NCBI RefSeq assembly: GCF_006363955.1
Contig: NZ_CP040948.1
Coordinates: 806,001-870,000 of the forward strand
Length of the DNA stretch: 64,000 bases
DNA from: Methylophilus medardicus
Lineage (GTDB): Bacteria > Pseudomonadota > Gammaproteobacteria > Burkholderiales > Methylophilaceae
Direction of reading: 5' to 3'
Part shown: positions 45,886 through 54,810 of the stretch, one piece after another
How positions within the stretch are numbered: the first letter of the stretch is position 1
How the letters are laid out: every line of letters starts with the position of its first letter
Notes under the pieces: generated by a model
Databases searched by the model: none
The model's input: the letters and a program-made list of their open reading frames with translations, nothing else
What the model was told of the DNA's origin: nothing
Program-made: the position numbers and the translations under genes

Positions 45886-46803
45886 TCATTTACTTAATAA
45901 TTGCGTCAATGGCAACTGAGCGCATTGTTTTAATAGCCACTGCATGGCTTTGCCCATTTCTGAGGGTCGTTGCTGGCGCCAGGCGATAAAGGTGGGGCCC
46001 ACCAGTTTGGGTTCAGAGACTTGTTTAATCAATAGTTGCCCCTTTTCTGCGGCGGCCTCTGCTAGCAATCTGGGCAGATACCCAATCGCAACGCCGGCAA
46101 TTTGTGCTTGCAACTTGGTCTGCATGTCTGGGACGGTCAAAATGTCCTGACCTGACAGGATGCCAGACGTGCGGGGTGGCAGGTTGCGCGAACTGTCCGC
46201 TGCCGCCACCACGCGATGTTGCACGATATCGCTGGCGGTGAGCGGCTCGGGTAGGTGGGCGAGCGGATGGTGCGGGGCCACTGCAAATACAAACTCCAGT
46301 TGACCGAGTAAGTGCGTAGCAAATCCGCCGCCCGGTGGCGCATCGCCAGGCGCCCCAATTGATATGTCGGCACGGCCTGATTGCAAGGCATCCCAGCTGC
46401 CGCCATATACCTCACGCCAGAGTTTGATACGCGTACCAAAGCCTTGCTGATAAAAGTCCTGCAACAGCTCAAGGATGGGCTTGAAGTCAAACAGGTCACT
46501 AACGGCAATTGAAATGTCCGTTTCAACCCCGGTCGCAATGCGTTGCACCCGCCGCTCTAGCGTGTGTGCTGCATCGAGTAAAAAACGTCCTTCTTTAAGC
46601 AGCTCGAGGCCGGCTTGGGTGAGCGTGGCGCGATGACCGCTACGGTCAAACAATTCGAGTCCTAGGTCTTCTTCTAGGCGACGAATGGTATACGTCAGTG
46701 CAGAGGGTACGCGATAGAGGGATTCGGCCGCTGCGGCGAAGCTCCCTTTGCGGTCAATCGCATCAATCACCTCGAGGGCTTCTAGGCTAAGTTTAATCGT
46801 CAT
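45886..46803 (-). CDS. LysR family transcriptional regulator
   Basis: This 305-residue protein has an N-terminal winged helix-turn-helix (about 4-63, with GSFAAAAESLYRVPSALTYTIRRLEEDLG) and a substrate-binding-like effector domain (about 90-295). It is divergent from the pirin/WrbA/YceI/NemA-like genes, the classic arrangement for a LysR protein and its target operon. The perfect inverted repeat at 46840-46861 between them contains a T-N11-A core and is its likely binding site. The inducer is probably an electrophile or quinone, judging from the target genes. Confidence 0.92.
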   Translation of the reverse strand: MTIKLSLEALEVIDAIDRKGSFAAAAESLYRVPSALTYTIRRLEEDLGLELFDRSGHRATLTQAGLELLKEGRFLLDAAHTLERRVQRIATGVETDISIAVSDLFDFKPILELLQDFYQQGFGTRIKLWREVYGGSWDALQSGRADISIGAPGDAPPGGGFATHLLGQLEFVFAVAPHHPLAHLPEPLTASDIVQHRVVAAADSSRNLPPRTSGILSGQDILTVPDMQTKLQAQIAGVAIGYLPRLLAEAAAEKGQLLIKQVSEPKLVGPTFIAWRQQRPSEMGKAMQWLLKQCAQLPLTQLLSK

Positions 46804-46839
46804 GAGATGTTAATCAAAAAAACTGAACAAGAGATGCAA

Positions 46840-46861
46840 AATGTTTTGCTATCAAAACATT
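46840..46861. promoter_or_regulatory. Perfect inverted repeat, candidate LysR operator
   Basis: AATGTTTTG and CAAAACATT form a perfect 9-bp dyad around CTAT. It includes a T-N11-A pattern and lies 36 bp before the LysR start and 46 bp before the pirin start. It could serve both divergent promoters. Confidence 0.7.
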
Positions 46862-46907
46862 AAGTGTTTTTTTATCATACAGTTAATATTTCAAATGGAG
46901 TGAATAA

Positions 46908-47642
46908 ATGTTGCATGTTCGCCCTTCAAATACGCGTGGTTATGCCCATCATGGTTGGTTAGAAAGCTTTCATAGCTTTTCATTTGCCGGTTATTACGAT
47001 CCTGCACACATGGGGTATTCGGTGTTGCGTGTGATCAATGACGATAAGGTGGCGCCGGGCACCGGCTTTGGTATGCATGGGCATCAGGACATGGAAATCA
47101 TTACCTACATGCTGGCTGGAGAGCTGCGGCATACCGATAGCATGGGTCACAGTGAAGTGATCCGTGCGGGGGATGTGCAGCGGATGACAGCAGGTACAGG
47201 GGTTCGTCATAGCGAAATGAATGCTTCTACGCAAACCACCGCTCATTTGTTGCAAATTTGGGTCACGCCGGACACTCTCGGTTTGGCGCCTGCCTATGAG
47301 GATAAAACCATCCCGCTGGCAGACAAACAAAATCAGTGGGCGTTAATCGCGGCACCAGTGGCCCCGCATGTTGCCGCCTCAGATGCGCAGTACGGGTCAT
47401 TAAAAGTACATCAAGACCTGTCACTCTATGCCACAGTGTTAAGCCCCGCGAGGTCATTACCTGTCGAGGTCAAAGCACATCGTTGTGCGTATTTGCATGT
47501 TGCCCGTGGTGCGGTGATGATCGGAGATCAAACGCTGCAAGCCGGGGATGCGTTACAAGTGGAGGCCGCGCAGCGCTTCACTATGCAAGCAGTCGCTGAG
47601 AGTGAAGTGTTGTGGTTTGATTTGCCACGCACCTCTGAATAG
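46908..47642 (+). CDS. Pirin family protein (YhhW-like)
   Basis: This 244-residue bicupin has the metal-site motif GFGMHGHQDMEI (His57, His59) with His101 and Glu103 in TGVRHSEMN. The second cupin domain ends the protein. The best-known bacterial relative, E. coli YhhW, has quercetin 2,3-dioxygenase activity in vitro, but the physiological role is unclear. It is the first gene of a four-gene set (pirin, flavoprotein, YceI, NemA-like) that looks like an oxidative/electrophile-stress operon controlled by the divergent LysR protein. Confidence 0.92.
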   Translation: MLHVRPSNTRGYAHHGWLESFHSFSFAGYYDPAHMGYSVLRVINDDKVAPGTGFGMHGHQDMEIITYMLAGELRHTDSMGHSEVIRAGDVQRMTAGTGVRHSEMNASTQTTAHLLQIWVTPDTLGLAPAYEDKTIPLADKQNQWALIAAPVAPHVAASDAQYGSLKVHQDLSLYATVLSPARSLPVEVKAHRCAYLHVARGAVMIGDQTLQAGDALQVEAAQRFTMQAVAESEVLWFDLPRTSE

Positions 47643-47673
47643 TATTTTCCCATTGTCGATAAGGAGTTAAAAA

Positions 47674-48246
47674 ATGACACAGGTTTCAATTGTTTATCAT
47701 AGCGGTTATGGCCACACGGCCGAACAAGCAAAAGCCGTGGCACGTGGTGCGCAAAAAGTGGCTGATGTCACCGTGCATTTGCTGACGGTGGACGAGGCGC
47801 AGCTGCAGTGGGATGTGCTCAAAGCCAGTGATGCTATTATTTTTGGTAGTCCGACCTATATGGGTTCAGCTTCTGCGCAATTCAAAGCGTTTATGGATGC
47901 CAGCTCCAAGGCTTGGTTTACGCGTGACTGGCAAGACAAAATTGCCGCTGGCTTTACCACCTCTGCGAGTCAAAGTGGTGATAAGTTAAATACCTTGACG
48001 CAACTGTCGGTGTTTGCCGCGCAACATGGCATGATTTGGGTGAGCTTAGGCTTGCTGCCGGGGAACAATCACAGTCAAGGCTCGGTCAATGACTTGAACC
48101 GTTTGGGTGGATTTTTGGGCGCCATGGCGCAAGCCAACTCAGATCAAGGTCCAGACTTAGGGCCTATTCAAAGCGATTTGCTGACAGCAGAACATCTCGG
48201 TCAACGCGTGGCAACTTTGACGCAACGATTTTCTAAAGCTGCATAA
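47674..48246 (+). CDS. Flavodoxin-like NAD(P)H:quinone oxidoreductase (WrbA-type)
   Basis: This 190-residue flavodoxin-fold protein has the FMN loop YHSGYGHTAEQA near residues 8-19 and the second flavin loop GSPTYMGSASAQFKAFMDASS (about 68-88). The SQGSVNDLNRLGG region also fits the WrbA/NQO1-like group. It would reduce quinones by two electrons and so avoid semiquinone radicals. It follows pirin by 31 bp, with an AAGGAG ribosome site. Confidence 0.88.
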   Translation: MTQVSIVYHSGYGHTAEQAKAVARGAQKVADVTVHLLTVDEAQLQWDVLKASDAIIFGSPTYMGSASAQFKAFMDASSKAWFTRDWQDKIAAGFTTSASQSGDKLNTLTQLSVFAAQHGMIWVSLGLLPGNNHSQGSVNDLNRLGGFLGAMAQANSDQGPDLGPIQSDLLTAEHLGQRVATLTQRFSKAA

Positions 48247-48278
48247 CGCAGCGAATCAACATAAATAGGAGAACAACA

Positions 48279-48851
48279 ATGAAAAAAGTCATGTTTGCAC
48301 TAAGTCTATTCGCGGCAACCCAAGCTTGGGCGGCAACAGAGTCCTATAACATTGATGCAACACACAGTTTTGCTAACTTCAGTATCCGTCACGTGGTGTC
48401 AAAAACAACAGGCACCTTCAATGATGTGACAGGTGTGGTGACCTTAGATCCCACCAATCTCAATACCGCCAATGTGCGTGCAGCCATTAATGTCAGCAGC
48501 GTGAACACCGGCTTCGGTAAACGTGATGAGCATATCAAGGCAGACAAATATCTAGATGTAGCCAAATATACGCAGATTTTGTTTGAAAGCACCAAGTTCA
48601 CTGCCAGCAGTCAGACGCAGGCGGTCATGCAAGGTAAATTAACCATGCATGGGGTGACTAAGCAAGTGGAGATTCCAGTCAAAGTGCTCGGCTATGGCGC
48701 GGATCCGTGGGGTGGCCAGCGTGCGGGGTTTGAGGGGCATTTAACGATCAAGGCCTCGGACTATGGGTTTGGTTGGGCCACCGGCGCAGGGGCACCCGTG
48801 GGTGATGAAATTGAAATTACGCTCTTGATTGAGGGCGTCAAAGCAAAATAA
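48279..48851 (+). CDS. YceI family periplasmic protein
   Basis: This 190-residue lipocalin-like protein has a clear signal peptide (ATQAWA, cleavage near 18). YceI motifs are IDATHSFANFSIRHVVSKTTGTFNDVTG, FGKRDEHIKADKYLDV and GKLTMHGVTKQVEI. Family members bind polyisoprenoids such as ubiquinone-8 precursors in the periplasm. Its place beside a quinone reductase and an alkene reductase is consistent with quinone or lipid stress. An AGGAG site precedes the ATG. Confidence 0.94.
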   Translation: MKKVMFALSLFAATQAWAATESYNIDATHSFANFSIRHVVSKTTGTFNDVTGVVTLDPTNLNTANVRAAINVSSVNTGFGKRDEHIKADKYLDVAKYTQILFESTKFTASSQTQAVMQGKLTMHGVTKQVEIPVKVLGYGADPWGGQRAGFEGHLTIKASDYGFGWATGAGAPVGDEIEITLLIEGVKAK

Positions 48852-48917
48852 TGACGAACAACGCCGCACGGTTGCGCGCGATGTTCAAATCAATATCGCT
48901 TTAAACACAAGGAGTAA

Positions 48918-50000
48918 ATGATGGCTTTGGATTTATTTTCCCCAGTAAGTTTGGGGAGTATTGCACTACAAAACCGCGTGGTGATGGCACCGTTAACCCG
49001 TAATCGCGCCGGTGAAGGCGGGGTACCGCAAGCAATGAACGTGACTTATTACGAGCAGCGCGCGACTGCAGGTCTGATCATCACAGAAGCTACGCCAATT
49101 TCACCGATGGCGCATGGCTATCCGGCACTGCCCGGGATTTACACCGATGCACAGGTGGCCGGTTGGAAAAAAGTGACGGATGCAGTCCACGCAAAGGGTG
49201 GCAAAATCGTGATTCAGTTGTGGCATGTGGGTCGTATTTCTCATCCCAGTCTGCTGCCTAATCAGGCGACGCCAGTGGCGCCATCTTCATTGAAGCCGGC
49301 CGGCAAGGCGTTTACCTATCAAGGTTTGCAAGACTACGTGCAACCGCGCGCACTAGACGCAGCAGAGTTACCTGCCATCGTGCAAGATTATGTGCATGCC
49401 ACCCGTAATGCCATGGCTGCTGGTTTCGATGGGGTAGAAGTGCATGCCGCAAATGGTTACCTGTTGGACCAATTCTTACGTGACGGAAGCAATCACCGTC
49501 AGGATCAGTATGGTGGATCTATTGAAAATCGCAGTCGTTTCTTACATGAAGTTGTGCAGGCCGTGGTCGATACCATTGGCGCTGACAAAGTGGGCGTGCG
49601 TTTGTCGCCAGTGAATCCATTCAATGATATGCATGATAGTCAAGCGCAGCAGACGTTTAATGCGGTTACGGAATCTCTGTGCAAATATGGTTTAGCCTAT
49701 TTGCATGTGGTTGAAGGGGGGATACATGGCGGTGGCAAAGCCGAACCTTTCGATTTCTCGGCGATGCGCAAGCTTTTTAATCAAAGCTACATTGCCAACT
49801 TGAGCTATGACAAGGCACGCGGCAATGCAGCGATTGCTAGTGGTCACGCCGATGCCGTGGCTTATGGTGTGCCATTTATTGCCAATCCTGATTTGGTGGC
49901 GCGACTTGCCAGCGATGCGCCATTAAACGCCGCAGATTCAAAATCCTTCTACGGTGGCACTGAACGTGGCTATACAGATTATCCATTCTTAACCGCTTAA
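48918..50000 (+). CDS. nemA: Alkene reductase, Old Yellow Enzyme family
   Basis: This 360-residue FMN TIM-barrel enzyme reduces activated C=C bonds (enones, maleimides) and nitro groups with NADPH. Family marks are PLTRNRA near 27, VIQLWHVGR, the substrate-binding VEVHAANGYLLDQFL with His and Asn, and FRDGSNHR-like RDGSNHRQDQYGGS. The last part, ANPDLVARLASDAPLN, matches NemA. Two ATGs are adjacent; AAGGAG favours the second (48921). E. coli NemA is induced by electrophiles. Here the whole set probably responds to the LysR protein. Confidence 0.9.
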   Translation: MMALDLFSPVSLGSIALQNRVVMAPLTRNRAGEGGVPQAMNVTYYEQRATAGLIITEATPISPMAHGYPALPGIYTDAQVAGWKKVTDAVHAKGGKIVIQLWHVGRISHPSLLPNQATPVAPSSLKPAGKAFTYQGLQDYVQPRALDAAELPAIVQDYVHATRNAMAAGFDGVEVHAANGYLLDQFLRDGSNHRQDQYGGSIENRSRFLHEVVQAVVDTIGADKVGVRLSPVNPFNDMHDSQAQQTFNAVTESLCKYGLAYLHVVEGGIHGGGKAEPFDFSAMRKLFNQSYIANLSYDKARGNAAIASGHADAVAYGVPFIANPDLVARLASDAPLNAADSKSFYGGTERGYTDYPFLTA

Positions 50001-50009
50001 ATGCATCAC

Positions 50010-50046
50010 GGACGCGCGGCAATTATTTATAAATTGTCGCGCGTCC
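50010..50046. terminator. Long stem-loop after the NemA-like gene
   Basis: A 15-bp stem (GGACGCGCGGCAATT against AATTGTCGCGCGTCC, one G-T pair) encloses a 7-nt AT loop. No T tract follows, so it may stabilise the mRNA end or be a palindromic extragenic element rather than a standard terminator. Confidence 0.6.
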
Positions 50047-50083
50047 TCCCAAGAAGCTTGCTGCGCACGGTGGTCGAGCGTAA

Positions 50084-50102
50084 AATTCGCGCAACGCGAA
50101 TT
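50084..50102. repeat. Inverted repeat upstream of tpiA
   Basis: AATTCGCG-CAA-CGCGAATT is a perfect 8-bp dyad 42 bp before the tpiA start. With the longer stem-loop before it, it makes a palindrome-rich 140-bp gap. It could be an operator or part of an extragenic repeat family. Confidence 0.55.
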
Positions 50103-50143
50103 CAACCGAACTAACGCTCCGCACATTGTGAGTCAACTGCTGC

Positions 50144-50938
50144 ATGCTCCCTTCTGATTTCTCCCCTTCTATTCCGCATAAACTGGTCGTTGCCAATTGG
50201 AAAATGCATGGCAACCTTGCCCGCAATCAAGTTTTAATAAAAGAATATTTGCAAGCACTGAACCCTTTGGCGCAAACCAAGGTCGTAGTGTGCGTGCCTT
50301 ATCCGTACTTAGCGCAGATACAGATCTTGCTTGCGAATACGGGAGTGGCCTGGGGAGCGCAGAATCTAGCTAAATTTGAGCAGGGTGCGCATACCGGTGA
50401 AGTCAGTGCCGAAATGTTGAAAGACTTCGGTGCGCAATATGTGATTATCGGCCATTCAGAGCGCAGTACCGCGTACTGCGAGTCTGATGAAAATATTGCC
50501 GAAAAATTTATGATGGCCAAGCGACATGGCTTGACCCCTATCTTGTGTGTGGGAGAAACGTTGCTTGAGCGTGAGGCTGGGGTGATGACCCGCGTAGTGG
50601 GTAAGCAGCTTGAAACGATCATACGATTGTTTGGTGCTGGTGCTTTTGCGGAGTCGATTGTGTCGTATGAGCCGATCTGGGCTATTGGGACTGGTTTGGC
50701 AGCCTCGGCTGAGCAAGCGGTGGCGATGCATCAGTTCATACGTGACACGGTGGCAGCGGCCGATAGTGCGGCTGCTAGCACGTTAAAAATCCTCTACGGG
50801 GGCAGCGTAAACCCACAAAATGCGGTACAATTATTAAATCAGAAGGAAATAGACGGCGCGCTGGTCGGTCGTTGCTCACTAGATGCAGAGCAATTTATAA
50901 AAATATGTCAGGCCGTTCCTGAAAACAGCGTTATCTAG
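50144..50938 (+). CDS. tpiA: Triosephosphate isomerase
   Basis: TpiA interconverts dihydroxyacetone phosphate and glyceraldehyde 3-phosphate. The 264-residue protein has Asn18 and Lys20 in ANWKMHG, the catalytic His104 in IIGHSERS, the catalytic Glu176 in YEPIWAIGTG, and LYGGSVNPQNA near the C-terminus. It has about 10 more N-terminal residues than usual; no closer in-frame ATG fits, and the given ATG lacks a clear ribosome site. secG follows after 53 bp, the tpiA-secG order common in proteobacteria. Confidence 0.95.
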   Translation: MLPSDFSPSIPHKLVVANWKMHGNLARNQVLIKEYLQALNPLAQTKVVVCVPYPYLAQIQILLANTGVAWGAQNLAKFEQGAHTGEVSAEMLKDFGAQYVIIGHSERSTAYCESDENIAEKFMMAKRHGLTPILCVGETLLEREAGVMTRVVGKQLETIIRLFGAGAFAESIVSYEPIWAIGTGLAASAEQAVAMHQFIRDTVAAADSAAASTLKILYGGSVNPQNAVQLLNQKEIDGALVGRCSLDAEQFIKICQAVPENSVI

Positions 50939-50991
50939 ATAGCGAAAATGCCAAAAGCTTGATCGTTATTTAATCAATGGACTAAAGAAAT

Positions 50992-51336
50992 ATGGAAAAT
51001 GTTATTCTCGTCATTCATGTGTTGGCAGCAGCTGCCGTGATTGGCTTGGTCTTATTACAGCATGGCAAGGGCGCCGACATGGGTGCCGCTTTTGGAAGTG
51101 GCGCATCTGGCAGTTTGTTCGGTGTATCCGGCTCCTCCAACTTGCTCAGCAAGCTGACATCAATTTTTATTACAGTGTTTTTTGCAACTAGCTTGACGCT
51201 GGCATTTTTGTCCAGTCACAAAGCGAGTTCTGGCAGCGTGGTTAAGTCTGCGTTGACACAACAGGCTCCAGCCAAAGGTGAGGCAGCGCAAGCCGTCAAA
51301 CCTGTTGAAAATGCACCCAAAGATATTCCTAACTAA
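50992..51336 (+). CDS. secG: Protein-export membrane protein SecG
   Basis: SecG is the small third subunit of the SecYEG translocon. The 114-residue protein has two membrane helices flanking the conserved LLQHGKGADMGAAFGSGASGSLFG. An Ala/Lys-rich tail of about 35 residues follows, as usual in betaproteobacteria. It follows tpiA, and a tRNA-Leu gene begins 6 bp after its stop, so the two are probably in one transcript. Confidence 0.95.
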   Translation: MENVILVIHVLAAAAVIGLVLLQHGKGADMGAAFGSGASGSLFGVSGSSNLLSKLTSIFITVFFATSLTLAFLSSHKASSGSVVKSALTQQAPAKGEAAQAVKPVENAPKDIPN

Positions 51337-51342
51337 GTTTAA

Positions 51343-51427
51343 GCCGTCGTGGTGGAATTGGTAGACACGCTATCTTGAGGGGGTAGTGACGAAAGTTGTG
51401 CGAGTTCGAGTCTCGCCGACGGCACCA
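51343..51427 (+). tRNA. tRNA-Leu (anticodon GAG)
   Basis: This 85-nt class II tRNA has a complete acceptor stem (GCCGTCG with CGACGGC) and an anticodon stem CTATC/GGTAG enclosing TTGAGGG, giving anticodon GAG. It has a long variable arm, a T arm with GTTCGAG and an encoded CCA. It reads CUC and CUU. It lies between secG and nuoA. Confidence 0.96.
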
Positions 51428-51546
51428 GTCCAGTGTTGTTTTAACGACGTGGCTGGATGGGAATTGGTTATTTGGGAGTATTTTTGATGTGCTGCGGGTT
51501 GGGTGCATTGAAATCACTTGTTAACATGATCGATTAAGGCAGCTCA

Positions 51547-51903
51547 GTGTTAGAAAACTATTTCCCAATTCTGATGTTTATCCTGGTCGGCCTGGGCGTA
51601 GGCTTAGGGCCGTTGATAGCAGGTAAAATTCTCTCTCCGCACAAACCTGATGCGGAAAAAAACTCTCCCTATGAGTGCGGCTTCGAAGCTTTTGAAGATG
51701 CGCGTATGAAGTTCGATGTGCGCTACTACCTAGTCGCCATTCTATTTATTCTGTTTGATCTCGAAATTGCGTTTCTTTTTCCATGGGCGGTCGTCATCCA
51801 AGACATTGGGTCTGCTGGCTTTTGGGCGATGATGGTCTTTTTGTTTGTGTTGGTGGTCGGCTTCATCTTTGAATGGATGAAGGGCGCCCTTGAATGGGAT
51901 TAA
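51547..51903 (+). CDS. nuoA: NADH-quinone oxidoreductase subunit A
   Basis: NuoA is a small three-helix membrane subunit of respiratory complex I, near the quinone site. The 118-residue protein carries the conserved [42 protein letters not shown]. The start is GTG. It opens the nuo operon, which runs to the end of the window in the standard order. The preceding 119 bp after tRNA-Leu should hold the operon promoter, though I could not identify one with confidence. Confidence 0.96.
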   Translation: MLENYFPILMFILVGLGVGLGPLIAGKILSPHKPDAEKNSPYECGFEAFEDARMKFDVRYYLVAILFILFDLEIAFLFPWAVVIQDIGSAGFWAMMVFLFVLVVGFIFEWMKGALEWD

Positions 51904-51909
51904 TGCAAA

Positions 51910-52389
51910 ATGAGCATTGAAGGCGTATTAGAAAAAGGGTTTGTCACTACCACGCTAGACACGGTGATTAATTACACACGCACCGGTTCTTTGTGGCCGA
52001 TGACGTTTGGTCTTGCCTGTTGTGCGGTAGAGATGATGCATGCCGGAGCCTCACGTTATGACCTTGACCGATTTGGTATCGTGTTTCGTCCGAGTCCGCG
52101 GCAGTCTGATGTGATGATTGTTGCCGGTACCTTAGTCAATAAAATGGCCCCGGCGTTGCGCAAGGTTTATGACCAAATGGCGGAGCCACGTTGGGTGATC
52201 TCGATGGGAAGCTGTGCCAACGGCGGTGGTTATTATCATTATTCTTACGCGGTGGTCCGTGGCTGCGATCGAATTGTGCCAGTCGATGTCTATGTGCCTG
52301 GGTGCCCGCCAACAGCAGAAGCCTTGCTTTACGGCATCATCCAGTTACAAAAGAAAATCAGGCGCACTAATACAATCGCTAGAACTTGA
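51910..52389 (+). CDS. nuoB: NADH-quinone oxidoreductase subunit B
   Basis: NuoB carries iron-sulfur cluster N2, the last in the chain to quinone. The 159-residue protein has the adjacent cysteine pair in [10 protein letters not shown], then GSCANGGG and [11 protein letters not shown], the four N2 ligands. It starts 6 bp after nuoA. The length is typical for proteobacteria. Confidence 0.96.
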   Translation: MSIEGVLEKGFVTTTLDTVINYTRTGSLWPMTFGLACCAVEMMHAGASRYDLDRFGIVFRPSPRQSDVMIVAGTLVNKMAPALRKVYDQMAEPRWVISMGSCANGGGYYHYSYAVVRGCDRIVPVDVYVPGCPPTAEALLYGIIQLQKKIRRTNTIART

Positions 52390-52433
52390 TTTTCGTCCAC
52401 TATCACGAACACTTAAGCCCAAGAAATTAAACT

Positions 52434-53030
52434 ATGTCCGCAAAACTCGAACATTTGTCCGCACAGCTCAAATTGGCTTTGGGCGACGGTGTGGTCAAGC
52501 TGGAGCAAGCATTAGGCGAACTCACTGTTGAGGTGCACGTCAAGCATTTATTAGCCGTCACTGAGCGACTAAAAACGCATGCTGAGCTCCAATTTGAGCA
52601 ATTAATTGACTTGTGTGGTGTGGATTATTCCGAGCATGGCGATGGCCGCTGGGAAGGTCAGCGCTACGCTGTGGTATTGCATTTGCTCTCAGTGAGTTTA
52701 AATCAGCGCGTGCGTATTCGTGCTTTTGCTGCTGAGGACGATTTTCCAGTATTTCCGACGTTGGTCGATATCTGGCCAGTGGCAAACTGGTTTGAGCGTG
52801 AGGCGTTTGATCTCTACGGCATCATGTTTAAAAACCATCCTGATTTGCGTCGTTTACTGACTGACTACGGCTTTGTTGGTCATCCTTTCCGTAAAGATTT
52901 CCCCATGATTGGTAATGTTGAAATGCGTTATGACCCGGTGCAGCAGCGCGTGATTTATCAACCAGTGTCGGTTGAGCTTCGCAATAATGTGCCACGCGTG
53001 ATTCGTGATGAAGGTGCACACCATGGCTGA
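52434..53030 (+). CDS. nuoC: NADH-quinone oxidoreductase subunit C
   Basis: NuoC is a peripheral-arm subunit that helps hold the NuoB/NuoD region. The 198-residue protein has the signature [39 protein letters not shown]. It is separate from NuoD, unlike the fused NuoCD of enterobacteria. Its last 8 bases overlap the start of nuoD. Confidence 0.95.
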   Translation: MSAKLEHLSAQLKLALGDGVVKLEQALGELTVEVHVKHLLAVTERLKTHAELQFEQLIDLCGVDYSEHGDGRWEGQRYAVVLHLLSVSLNQRVRIRAFAAEDDFPVFPTLVDIWPVANWFEREAFDLYGIMFKNHPDLRRLLTDYGFVGHPFRKDFPMIGNVEMRYDPVQQRVIYQPVSVELRNNVPRVIRDEGAHHG

Positions 53031-54276
53031 AATTAAAAACTACACCATGAACTTTGGCCCGCAGCACCCTGCGGCCCACGGTGTTCTGCGATTGGTGCTT
53101 GAGCTGGACGGCGAAGTGATTCAGCGCGCAGACCCGCACATTGGTTTGCTGCATCGCGGCACTGAAAAGCTCGCAGAAAATCGCACCTATCTGCAAAGCG
53201 TGCCTTACATGGATAGGCTTGATTACGTCTCTATGATGGCGAACGAGCATGCTTATGTGATGGCCATCGAGAAAATGCTCGGTATCGCTGTGCCAGAGCG
53301 CGCGCAATACATTCGCGTGATGTTTGATGAAATCACGCGTATTCTCAATCACCTGCTGTGGTTGGGTGCCCATGCGCTTGATGTGGGCGCTATGACGGTA
53401 TTTTTGTATGCGTTCCGTGAACGCGAAGACCTCTTTGATGTGTATGAAGCGGTTTCTGGTGCTCGTATGCATGCGGCCTATTACCGTCCTGGCGGCGTGT
53501 ATCGCGACCTCCCGGAAAATATGCCGCAGCACGAAACTACCAAGTTCCGCAGCGCAGATGAAATCAAAAAACTCAATGAAAATCGTCAGGGCTCCATGCT
53601 CGATTTTATTGAAGATTTTACCAATCGCTTCCCCACCTACGTTGATGAGTACGAAACACTCCTGACCGATAACCGCATTTGGAAGCAGCGTACCGTCGGC
53701 ATCGGAGTCGTCACACCTGAGCGTGCATTGGCGCTGGGCCTGACTGGCGCAATGTTACGGGGATCCGGTATCGCTTGGGATCTACGTAAAAAACAGCCTT
53801 ACGAAGTGTACGATCGCATGGATTTTGACATTCCTATTGGTGTTAACGGCGACTGTTACGACCGCTATCTGGTGCGTGTAGAAGAAATGCGTCAATCCAA
53901 CCGTATCATCAAGCAATGTATCGATTGGCTACGTAAAAATCCCGGACCAGTGATTACTGACGATAACAAAATTGCGCCGCCTAACCGCGAAGGCATGAAA
54001 ACCAATATGGAAGACTTGATTCACCACTTCAAGTTATTCACAGAAGGGTTTCACGTGCCAGCAGGCGAGGCTTACGCTGCGGTAGAGCATCCCAAAGGTG
54101 AATTTGGTATCTATATGATTTCTGATGGTGCCAATAAACCATATCGTCTGAAAATTCGTGCGCCAGGCTTTCCTCATTTAGCCGCGCTAGACGAAATGAC
54201 ACGCGGGCACATGATTGCCGACCTGGTGGCCATTATTGGTACGCAAGACATTGTGTTCGGCGAAATCGACAGATAA
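53023..54276 (+). CDS. nuoD: NADH-quinone oxidoreductase subunit D
   Basis: NuoD forms the quinone-binding cavity with NuoB and is related to hydrogenase large subunits. The 417-residue protein starts [24 protein letters not shown] and has the HRGTEKL and [12 protein letters not shown] quinone-site segments and the terminal [10 protein letters not shown] chose the ATG with AAGGTG just upstream; a GTG six codons earlier is less likely. It overlaps nuoC by 8 bp. Confidence 0.96.
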   Translation: MAEIKNYTMNFGPQHPAAHGVLRLVLELDGEVIQRADPHIGLLHRGTEKLAENRTYLQSVPYMDRLDYVSMMANEHAYVMAIEKMLGIAVPERAQYIRVMFDEITRILNHLLWLGAHALDVGAMTVFLYAFREREDLFDVYEAVSGARMHAAYYRPGGVYRDLPENMPQHETTKFRSADEIKKLNENRQGSMLDFIEDFTNRFPTYVDEYETLLTDNRIWKQRTVGIGVVTPERALALGLTGAMLRGSGIAWDLRKKQPYEVYDRMDFDIPIGVNGDCYDRYLVRVEEMRQSNRIIKQCIDWLRKNPGPVITDDNKIAPPNREGMKTNMEDLIHHFKLFTEGFHVPAGEAYAAVEHPKGEFGIYMISDGANKPYRLKIRAPGFPHLAALDEMTRGHMIADLVAIIGTQDIVFGEIDR

Positions 54277-54320
54277 GCGGAACGAAGCGAAAGCACAGAT
54301 CGAAAAGACAAGGTATAAGC

Positions 54321-54800
54321 ATGCTGAGTGCAGAATCTATTGAAAAGATTGAATACGAACTGGCCAAGTATCCCAAAGACAAGCGTCAAGCAGCCGTGAT
54401 GTCGGCATTGCGGATTGTTCAGATGGAACGTGGTTGGTTGTCCAAAGAGAGTATTTCCGAAGTCGCGAATTATTTGCGTATTCCTGAGATCGCTGCCCTT
54501 GAGGTGGCGAGTTTCTACAATATGTATGATTTACAACCGGTCGGTGAGTATAAGCTCACGATCTGTACCAACATCTCGTGTATGCTGCGCGGCTCAGACG
54601 AGATCGTCGAACACTTGCAGCATAAGCTGGGGGTTGGATTTAATGAAGTGACGCCCGATGGCAAGTTTTGTTTGAAAGAGGGCGAATGCATGGGGTGTTG
54701 TGGCGGGGCGCCTTTGCTGCATGTAAACAACGCCGTGATGCACGAATTTCTAACCACTGAAAAAGTGGATGCCCTGATTAACGAATTAAGCAAAGCTTAA
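54321..54800 (+). CDS. nuoE: NADH-quinone oxidoreductase subunit E
   Basis: NuoE holds the [2Fe-2S] cluster N1a in the NADH-dehydrogenase module. The 159-residue thioredoxin-like protein has the ligands Cys82 and Cys87 (CTNISC) and Cys123 and Cys127 ([11 protein letters not shown]). It lies 10 bp before nuoF and 44 bp after nuoD. Confidence 0.95.
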   Translation: MLSAESIEKIEYELAKYPKDKRQAAVMSALRIVQMERGWLSKESISEVANYLRIPEIAALEVASFYNMYDLQPVGEYKLTICTNISCMLRGSDEIVEHLQHKLGVGFNEVTPDGKFCLKEGECMGCCGGAPLLHVNNAVMHEFLTTEKVDALINELSKA

Positions 54801-54810
54801 GGAACCACCC

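Noticed and set aside
52828-53532. Long minus-strand open frame of 234 codons opposite nuoC/nuoD
   Set aside because: It is fully antisense to two certain genes, has no ribosome site and gives an Arg/His-rich product typical of shadow frames.
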